A DNA stretch of 5,354 nt, taken from JAJISK01 sp046759185. Lineage in GTDB: Archaea; Thermoplasmatota; Thermoplasmata; RBG-16-68-12; JAJISG01. The stretch covers positions 1-5,354 of the forward strand of contig JBHIBO010000058.1 of NCBI GenBank assembly GCA_046759185.1, in the 5' to 3' direction. Of the stretch, positions 1-4,272 are shown piece by piece. The notes beneath the pieces were generated by a model that saw only the letters and a list, made by a program, of their open reading frames with translations, had not been told where the DNA came from and made no database searches. Both the position numbers and the translations under genes were made by a program. Numbering within the stretch: the stretch's first letter is position 1; every line of letters begins with the position of its first letter.

Positions 1-1
1 G

Positions 2-481
2 CTGATGCACGACCACGGCCTTCTCTGTGGCAACATCATGATTCCCGAGCGTCGGAGTGAGGCCCGTCGTATGCTGGACAAGACCGAGAGCGGGGCCGAT
101 TTCTTCACCACTCAGGTGGTCTTCACGCCCGACCGGCTCCTCCAGGTCCTCGTGAAGTACGACAAACTCTGTCGAGACCGAGCCGTCGACCCGGCCGCCG
201 TCCTAGTCAGCTTCGCACCCGTGTCGGATGGGAATGACCTGGACTTCCTAAGGTGGCTGGGTGTGAACATCGGAGCGGAAACTGCCACACAGCTTGCTTC
301 CGGGGGAGCGGACGGCCTTGCTCGGTCGTCCATGGACTTGGCGGTGGACAACTGGGAACACATCCTCTCCCAGAACGACGCCTTTCGGAAGGTCTCCCTG
401 GGCCTGAACCTAGAATACATCAACCGGCACAACTTCCGCCACGCCCCCGAGATGGGCGCGCGCCTCATGGAAGTCACCTAG
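2..481 (+). CDS. metF: 5,10-methylenetetrahydrofolate reductase-like protein, C-terminal half (5' truncated by window edge)
   Basis: Predicted flavoprotein of the MTHFR family, which reduces 5,10-methylene-tetrahydrofolate (or an archaeal pterin equivalent) to the 5-methyl form in the cytosol. The frame is open to the window edge. Counting from the first ATG at base 5, residues 9-20 (GNIMIPERRSEA) match the mid-barrel strand that is near residue 150 of about 300 in E. coli MetF, so about half the protein is missing and that ATG is probably internal. GADFFTTQ (30-37) matches the family's GA-x-x-x-x-TQ strand. SFAPVSD (69-75) matches the following L-P-V strand, and INRHN (139-143) sits where E. 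coli has its L-N-R motif near the C-terminus. It lies 19 nt upstream of the split methionine synthase genes on the same strand, which fits a methyl-donor supply role. Family assignment is firm by motif order. The C1 carrier (folate or methanopterin) and the electron donor are not readable here. Confidence 0.8.
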   Translation: MMHDHGLLCGNIMIPERRSEARRMLDKTESGADFFTTQVVFTPDRLLQVLVKYDKLCRDRAVDPAAVLVSFAPVSDGNDLDFLRWLGVNIGAETATQLASGGADGLARSSMDLAVDNWEHILSQNDAFRKVSLGLNLEYINRHNFRHAPEMGARLMEVT

Positions 482-483
482 TC

Positions 484-493
484 CCCTCGAGGG
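484..493. promoter_or_regulatory. Ribosome binding site for the MetE N-half gene, inside a perfect 10-bp palindrome
   Basis: CCCTCGAGGG is self-complementary and fills the short gap between the reductase stop and the GTG start at 501. Its right half supplies GAGG (489-492), which pairs with the CCUC core of the 16S rRNA 3' end about 8 nt before the GTG. The RBS role is well supported by spacing. Whether the palindrome matters (protein binding, RNA dimer) is unknown and it may be chance in G+C-rich DNA. Confidence 0.5.
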
Positions 494-500
494 TCCCAAC

Positions 501-1454
501 GTGGTCGAGGCGTATCTCAACGGCATCTTCCCTCGCTCGCAGGCCCTCATCGCCGCCACGCGTGGTTTCGATCGGGGTCGCGTGTCGGAGTCGGAGGTCC
601 AAGAGGCCCTGGAACAGGACGTGCAGGACCTCGTCGCCCTGCAGCTGCAGGCGGGTTTCGACTACATCAGCGATGGACTCCTCAACTGGCAGGACCTGTT
701 TCGACCCTTTGCGGAGACCTGGGATGGCCTGGAACCAGGCGGGTTGACGCGCTGGTTCGACAACAACACCTTCTATCGAAAACCCGTGATCGCTGGTCCG
801 CTCCGGCCGCGGCCCATGGCGAAGGCGTTTCTCCGGATCGATTCCCTTCCCGATACACACCCGTGGCAGGCCGTTCTGCCGGGTCCTTACACCTTCCTGA
901 CGCTCGGTGAGGATCACCACCATGCGTCGCCCCAGGAGGGCCTCCGTGCCCTGACGGACGGCTTGAAGACCGCCGCGACGGCCTTGGGGAAGGAAGGTTT
1001 TCAGCTCCTGCACTTCCAGGAGCCCGGTTTGGCCGTAAGCCCGCCCGAGGGCGAAGGGCTGGCCGAGCTGAAGGAGGCGTACCAGGACCTGCGGATCCCT
1101 GGGACGAAGACCGCCCTCCACCTGTACTTCGGGAGCGCACAGCCTCTGCTCCCCGACCTTCTGGACTTCCCCGTGGACCTCTTGGGGCTGGACCTCTACC
1201 AGGAGGAGCTGGATCGGCTCAAGGACATGGATTTCACCAAGACACTGGTCTGCGGCTGCGTGGACGCCCGAAACTCCCATCTGGAGAATCCGGCGGAGGT
1301 GGCGGAACTTGTCACGGGGCTCCGTGAAAGGCTCGACCCCCCTGAGGTGGTCCTCGCCCCGAACGCGGACCTGGAATTCCTGCCGAGGAGCGTGGCCCGG
1401 GCGAAGGTAGAAGTTCTGGGGTCCGCTAAGACGCGACTGGAGGAGACGAGCTGA
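501..1454 (+). CDS. Split methionine synthase, MetE N-terminal-half homologue (zinc-less barrel)
   Basis: A 317-residue protein resembling the N-terminal (beta/alpha)8 barrel of cobalamin-independent methionine synthase. Visible matches to E. coli MetE N-domain are VLPGPYTFLTLG (125-136) to the 'LPGPVTFLWLG' strand, QEPGL (173-177) to the x-E-P strand, LYFG plus an L-P-V-x-x-L-x-x-D-L run (208-232), and VDARN (254-258) to the V/I-[DN]-G-R-N motif. The residues that would bind zinc in a catalytic barrel are absent: H-L-Y (207-209) replaces H-x-C, and N-A-D (288-290) replaces the N-P-D-C turn. It is therefore probably non-catalytic and acts as a structural or methyl-donor-binding partner of the next gene, inferred from fused MetE. 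The GTG at 501 has GAGG upstream, and no ATG, GTG or TTG lies in frame between the stop at 411 and 501. Its stop overlaps the next gene by 4 nt, implying coupled translation. Confidence 0.82.
   Translation: MVEAYLNGIFPRSQALIAATRGFDRGRVSESEVQEALEQDVQDLVALQLQAGFDYISDGLLNWQDLFRPFAETWDGLEPGGLTRWFDNNTFYRKPVIAGPLRPRPMAKAFLRIDSLPDTHPWQAVLPGPYTFLTLGEDHHHASPQEGLRALTDGLKTAATALGKEGFQLLHFQEPGLAVSPPEGEGLAELKEAYQDLRIPGTKTALHLYFGSAQPLLPDLLDFPVDLLGLDLYQEELDRLKDMDFTKTLVCGCVDARNSHLENPAEVAELVTGLRERLDPPEVVLAPNADLEFLPRSVARAKVEVLGSAKTRLEETS
1439..1445 (+). promoter_or_regulatory. Strong ribosome binding site (GGAGGAG) that decides the start of the MetE catalytic-half gene
   Basis: GGAGGAG lies 5 nt before the CTG at 1451 and 35 nt before the GTG at 1481. 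No purine-rich SD-like run occurs just before the GTG (the preceding bases are gttcccgacccaagaa). The site therefore points to initiation at CTG 1451 within the last codons of the upstream gene. Confidence 0.7.
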
Positions 1455-2578
1455 CCGAGAAGCTGTTCCCGACCCAAGAAGTGGGGAGCCTGGCGAAGCC
1501 CCCCTGGCTCGTTCGCGCGCCGCGTCGGGGCCATGCCACCGAGAAGGAGATTCAGGCTGCCGCCAAATGGGGGAAGCGGCTCGGCGTCAAGGACTCGGAT
1601 CGCCTGGTGGAACTCCTTCAGTCGGGGGACCTGAAGGGCAGGAAGGAGGAGCTGCGGGATTGGGCCTCCCTCTACGGCTTGCGCTTCTTCGAGCAACCGG
1701 GTCTGGACGTCGTGTACGACGGGGAACAGCGACGCATCGAGATGTACGAGTACGCCATCCGACGGATGGACGGCTTCGAGTTCCAGGGAATTGTTCGCTC
1801 CTTCGACAACAAGTACTACCGCAAGGCGGCCAGCGTGGACCGCGTCGGCTTCCGAGAAGCCTATCACCAAGCGGAGTTTGAGTTCGCTCAGGAGCATGCG
1901 CAGCGGCCGGTCAAGGCGCCGCTGACGGGGCCTTACACCCTGGCGGACTGGTCCTTCAACGAGTACTACCAGGACGGTCGACGGGATATTCTCGACCTGA
2001 AACGGCGGCGGCTGGAGGCGAAACGGGATCTCGTTTTGGATCTCGCCGAGCGTGTCATTCGACCCAACCTCCAGGCCTTGGAGCGCGCGGGGGCCAACAT
2101 GGTCCAAATCGACGAGCCGGCAGCCGCGACGCACCCAGAGGAGGCGGAGATCTTCGTGGAAGGATTCAACGCGGCCACCGAGGGGACCCACGCAAAGATT
2201 GTCACCCACATCTGCTACAGCGATTATCGCAGGCTGTACCCGTATGCGCTAGAGATGAAGCGGTGCAGCCAATTCGCCTGGGAGGTCGCGAACCGGGAGG
2301 ACCCAGAAGGCGACGGCTTTGCGCCTCTTCGCCTCCTGAAGGAATACGACGACGACCGGGAGATTGCGGTGGGGGTCTTGGATGTCCACGTCAACCGGGT
2401 GGAGACGCCCGAGGAGATCCGGGACAAGCTTCTGAGGTCAGCCGAAATCCTTGGTGACCCGACTCGCATCCTGGCCAATCCCGATTGCGGGCTCCGGACA
2501 CGGACCTGGGACGTCGCGTACGCCAAGCTGAGGAACATGGTCGAGGGGGCACGGATGGCCCGCGACCAGGTCGCGTAG
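1451..2578 (+). CDS. metE: Split methionine synthase, MetE catalytic C-terminal-half homologue (zinc, homocysteine binding)
   Basis: Predicted cobalamin-independent methionine synthase barrel, transferring a methyl group to homocysteine in the cytosol. It has 375 residues if started at CTG 1451, or 365 from GTG 1481. From the CTG, residues corresponding to E. coli MetE are: S13 in E-V-G-S (S433, homocysteine), E92 in D-G-E (E484), W167 in D-W-S-F (W561), D221 in IDEPA (D599), zinc ligands H253 and C255 in T-H-I-C-Y, E278 in A-W-E-V, and C346 in NPDCGL, plus H313 in D-V-H (H694, proton donor). All catalytic residues are present. The GTG at 1481 would remove FPTQEV, which carries the first barrel strand, and has no ribosome site. 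CTG has GGAGGAG 5 nt upstream and overlaps the preceding stop as CTGA. The E. coli folate-contact pair R515-C516 is not conserved (N-K-Y-Y there), so the methyl donor may differ. The function is confident; the donor is open. Confidence 0.88.
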   Translation: MTEKLFPTQEVGSLAKPPWLVRAPRRGHATEKEIQAAAKWGKRLGVKDSDRLVELLQSGDLKGRKEELRDWASLYGLRFFEQPGLDVVYDGEQRRIEMYEYAIRRMDGFEFQGIVRSFDNKYYRKAASVDRVGFREAYHQAEFEFAQEHAQRPVKAPLTGPYTLADWSFNEYYQDGRRDILDLKRRRLEAKRDLVLDLAERVIRPNLQALERAGANMVQIDEPAAATHPEEAEIFVEGFNAATEGTHAKIVTHICYSDYRRLYPYALEMKRCSQFAWEVANREDPEGDGFAPLRLLKEYDDDREIAVGVLDVHVNRVETPEEIRDKLLRSAEILGDPTRILANPDCGLRTRTWDVAYAKLRNMVEGARMARDQVA

Positions 2579-2604
2579 GCGCGGCCCGTACGCGACGGCT
2601 TTTT
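2570..2604 (+). terminator. Hairpin plus T-run ending the methionine operon
   Basis: GTCGCGTA (2570-2577) and TACGCGAC (2589-2596) form a perfect 8-bp stem around an 11-nt loop. Three bases later comes TTTTT (2600-2604). The stem contains two bases of the stop codon (2576-2578). Seen on the plus strand it looks like an intrinsic terminator. In archaea the T-run alone can end transcription, so the need for the stem is uncertain. The T-run lies 3 nt before the stop of the convergent cupin gene, so it separates the two transcription units. Confidence 0.6.
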
Positions 2605-2607
2605 GGA

Positions 2608-3063
2608 CTATTTCAGCTGGATGTCCCAATCGTATGGGACGTCCGATGAATCATAGGGCAGCCGGTACTCGTCCGGCTCTTCGTAGTTGTAGAGTCGAGT
2701 CGGCAGGTTCACCAGATAGACCGGCTCCGAGCCTACGGCCTTGAACCCGTGGAGGACCCTGGGAGGGATCTTGATCAGCATGGGGTTTTGCTCCCCCGGG
2801 AAGAACTCGTTCACCTCCCCCTTCGTTCTGGCATCGTCCCGGTCGTCGTAACAGACGACCTTCGCGGTGCCACGAAGGACGATGAAGTGATCCGTCTGCA
2901 GCTTGTGGTAGTGCCACCCCTTCACCACGCCGGGGTTGGCGGTCGTGACGTAGCACTGCCCGAACTTGTCGAACTCCGGCCAGTCCGAGCGGAGCATCTC
3001 CATCAGGTAGCCACGCTCGTCGTGGATCTGCCTCAATCCGCGGACCGCAACGCCTTCAATCAT
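2608..3063 (-). CDS. RmlC-like cupin, dTDP-4-dehydrorhamnose 3,5-epimerase family (short form)
   Basis: A 151-residue single-domain cupin. GWHYHK (49-54) matches the G-L-H-Y-Q strand of RmlC, with H51 in place of its catalytic base. Q-x-D-H-F-x-V-L-x-G (56-65) is the cupin strand that follows. P-R-V-L-H-G-F (101-107) matches the P-x-G-F-A-H-G-F strand. LYNYEEPDEYRLPYDS (124-139) matches the Y-Y-x-P-x-x-E-x-x-x-x-x-D segment that carries the general-acid tyrosine. A C-terminal tryptophan (146) also fits. RmlC epimerises C3 and C5 of dTDP-4-keto-6-deoxyglucose in rhamnose synthesis. This protein is about 30 residues shorter than typical RmlC and has His where Gln is usual (H53). No rmlA, rmlB or rmlD is nearby, so it may act on another nucleotide keto-sugar or be a related isomerase. 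The ATG at 3063 has GGAGG 9 nt upstream and its own TATA-like element. The gene faces the methionine operon with 29 nt between their stops. Confidence 0.75.
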   Translation of the reverse strand: MIEGVAVRGLRQIHDERGYLMEMLRSDWPEFDKFGQCYVTTANPGVVKGWHYHKLQTDHFIVLRGTAKVVCYDDRDDARTKGEVNEFFPGEQNPMLIKIPPRVLHGFKAVGSEPVYLVNLPTRLYNYEEPDEYRLPYDSSDVPYDWDIQLK

Positions 3064-3072
3064 CGTCCGGGG

Positions 3073-3077
3073 CCTCC
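3073..3077 (-). promoter_or_regulatory. Ribosome binding site (GGAGG) of the RmlC-like gene
   Basis: The complement reads GGAGG, 9 nt before the ATG at 3063. This supports that start codon. Confidence 0.6.
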
Positions 3078-3098
3078 AAGCCGCGCATTCAGACGCGC

Positions 3099-3108
3099 GT
3101 ATTAATAC
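3099..3108 (-). promoter_or_regulatory. TATA-like element and perfect palindrome before the RmlC-like gene
   Basis: GTATTAATAC is the only A/T-rich island in this spacer and is a perfect 10-bp palindrome. Its centre is 40 bp upstream of the ATG at 3063. With the usual archaeal spacing of about 26 bp from TATA centre to transcription start, the transcript would begin around 3077, leaving a leader of about 13 nt that includes the GGAGG site. It could be a TATA box, a regulator operator, or both. The purine-rich BRE expected upstream is weak. Confidence 0.4.
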
Positions 3109-3147
3109 TGTGAGAAGGCAACGACTGCCTCCGTCACGCTTCGAGGG

Positions 3148-4203
3148 CTACCCCCGCTCTCGAGTCAGGTACTCCTCGAGAGCCTCGAGGGACATCTGGG
3201 CGACGACGCCGTCCTTGTGCTTCTGGAAGCCCAGACGCTCGTTGATGGAGAGCATGGCGGCGTTCGTGGTCGCGTTCCCCGTCACTACGACATTCACCTC
3301 GGGGAGTTCCCGACGTACGCGAAGGAGGTTTTCGGCCTTCAGCCACTTCCCCAGGCCGCGACCCCGGTAGGGCGGACGCACACCGGTAATGAACTGCTGG
3401 ATCAGGGGCGCCTCCTCGGGCCAAAAGCCCATGTCCGTGACCCCGGAGATGGCCCCGTCCGCCTCCCGGCTAATGACCCCGAGCAGGCGGCCCTTGCTCT
3501 CCACGATGCGGTCCTCCCACTGGCGGTTGACCTCGGGGGTGACGACGGTATCGCCGGTCTCCAACTCCTCGCGGGGCGCTTCGTTCAACGACTCGGTGAG
3601 GACCTCGCAATATTCCTCGACGATGTCGTCGGCCACGGGGCCGTCGAGCCACTGCAGTCTCGAGTCCGGGGAGCGCTTCGGTCCCTCCTCGGCCCAACGT
3701 TCCACCATCGCCCAATCCACCTGGTCGAGGTAGAGGCGGCTCTCGCGGTGTCGCAGGGCGACCTCGGCCCCGATCGCCTCCAGGAAGGCGAAGCCATCCG
3801 ACTCGTCGGTCCCCCCCATGAGGAGAGATTTCTGGCTGTTTCTTGCGAGCTCCGCGGCCTTCGCCAGCAGCTGGCGGCCGATCCCCTGCCGCCGATAGGG
3901 CTCCAGCACCGAGATTCGGATGCGGGCCTCTTTCGCCCGGTTCGCGTAGGAGGGGGCGTCCTTTCGGTAGACCCAGAAGTACACCCATCCGATCATCTCG
4001 GGCTCGCCGGCGAGGAAGGCCGCGACGTTGGTCTCCTCCGCCTCGGGATTGCCCCCACGCATCCACACCTCTATCGTCTCATCCGTATCCAGGGGATCAC
4101 CGGGGTTTGCCTCCTCGTGGCGGAAGCGGCGAAACGCGTGGTAACGGGCCCACTCTTCCCGCGAAGCGGTCTTGGGGTCAAAGGGGACGAGAGTGACGTC
4201 CAT
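3148..4203 (-). CDS. Two-domain GNAT N-acetyltransferase, MshD (mycothiol synthase)-like architecture
   Basis: A 351-residue protein with two GNAT folds that would use acetyl-CoA in the cytosol. The N-terminal domain (about 1-160) has the acetyl-CoA loop R-R-Q-G-I-G (104-109) after VLEPY, followed by helix QLLAKAAELA and a L-E-A-I-G-A segment. The C-terminal domain (about 180-351) has ITGVRPPYRGRGLG (272-285), the second R-x-x-G-x-G loop, then TGNATTNAAMLSINERLGF (308-326), the GNAT motif-B helix ending in the typical N-x-x-M-x-x-x-N-x-x-L-G-F. Both loops look intact. The tandem layout and the T-G-N-A-x-T-N-x-x-M signature are those of actinobacterial mycothiol synthase relatives and a broad set of uncharacterised acetyltransferases. 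Mycothiol itself is not expected in archaea, so the substrate is unknown. The ATG at 4203 lacks an SD site but has an A/T-rich patch about 30 bp upstream. It lies 69 nt downstream of the SAP-like gene on the same strand. Confidence 0.82.
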   Translation of the reverse strand: MDVTLVPFDPKTASREEWARYHAFRRFRHEEANPGDPLDTDETIEVWMRGGNPEAEETNVAAFLAGEPEMIGWVYFWVYRKDAPSYANRAKEARIRISVLEPYRRQGIGRQLLAKAAELARNSQKSLLMGGTDESDGFAFLEAIGAEVALRHRESRLYLDQVDWAMVERWAEEGPKRSPDSRLQWLDGPVADDIVEEYCEVLTESLNEAPREELETGDTVVTPEVNRQWEDRIVESKGRLLGVISREADGAISGVTDMGFWPEEAPLIQQFITGVRPPYRGRGLGKWLKAENLLRVRRELPEVNVVVTGNATTNAAMLSINERLGFQKHKDGVVAQMSLEALEEYLTRERG

Positions 4204-4228
4204 TGGAGGGGGAGAGCGGACATCCGGG

Positions 4229-4237
4229 ATAGACTTT
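4229..4237 (-). promoter_or_regulatory. Candidate TATA-like element before the GNAT gene (leaderless start)
   Basis: The complement reads AAAGTCTAT, the only A/T-rich patch between the SAP-like stop (4273) and the GNAT ATG (4203). Its centre is about 30 bp from the ATG, and the bases just before the ATG are pyrimidine-rich (ctctccccctcca) with no SD pairing. This arrangement fits a leaderless archaeal transcript. The match to a TATA consensus is modest. Confidence 0.3.
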
Positions 4238-4272
4238 CGGCGCGAGACGACACCCCTTCCCCAACGGGGCGC

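Noticed and set aside
5..7. ATG at base 5 as the true start of the reductase gene.
   Set aside because: The protein from here begins in the middle of the MTHFR barrel, and the frame is open to the window edge, so the gene very likely starts upstream of the window.
1481..1483. GTG as start of the catalytic methionine synthase gene.
   Set aside because: It lacks a ribosome site and would delete the conserved F-P-T-Q-E-V first strand. CTG at 1451 has GGAGGAG at good spacing and overlaps the preceding stop.
474..2209. Long minus-strand open frames (474-1280 and 1196-2209) opposite the methionine synthase genes.
   Set aside because: They lie opposite strongly conserved MetE-like proteins, overlap each other, and show no recognisable motif. 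They are expected from high G+C content.
3116..3130. AGGCA-acgac-TGCCT hairpin downstream of the GNAT stop as a terminator.
   Set aside because: It has only 5 base pairs and no T-run in the minus-strand direction; such a stem is common by chance.
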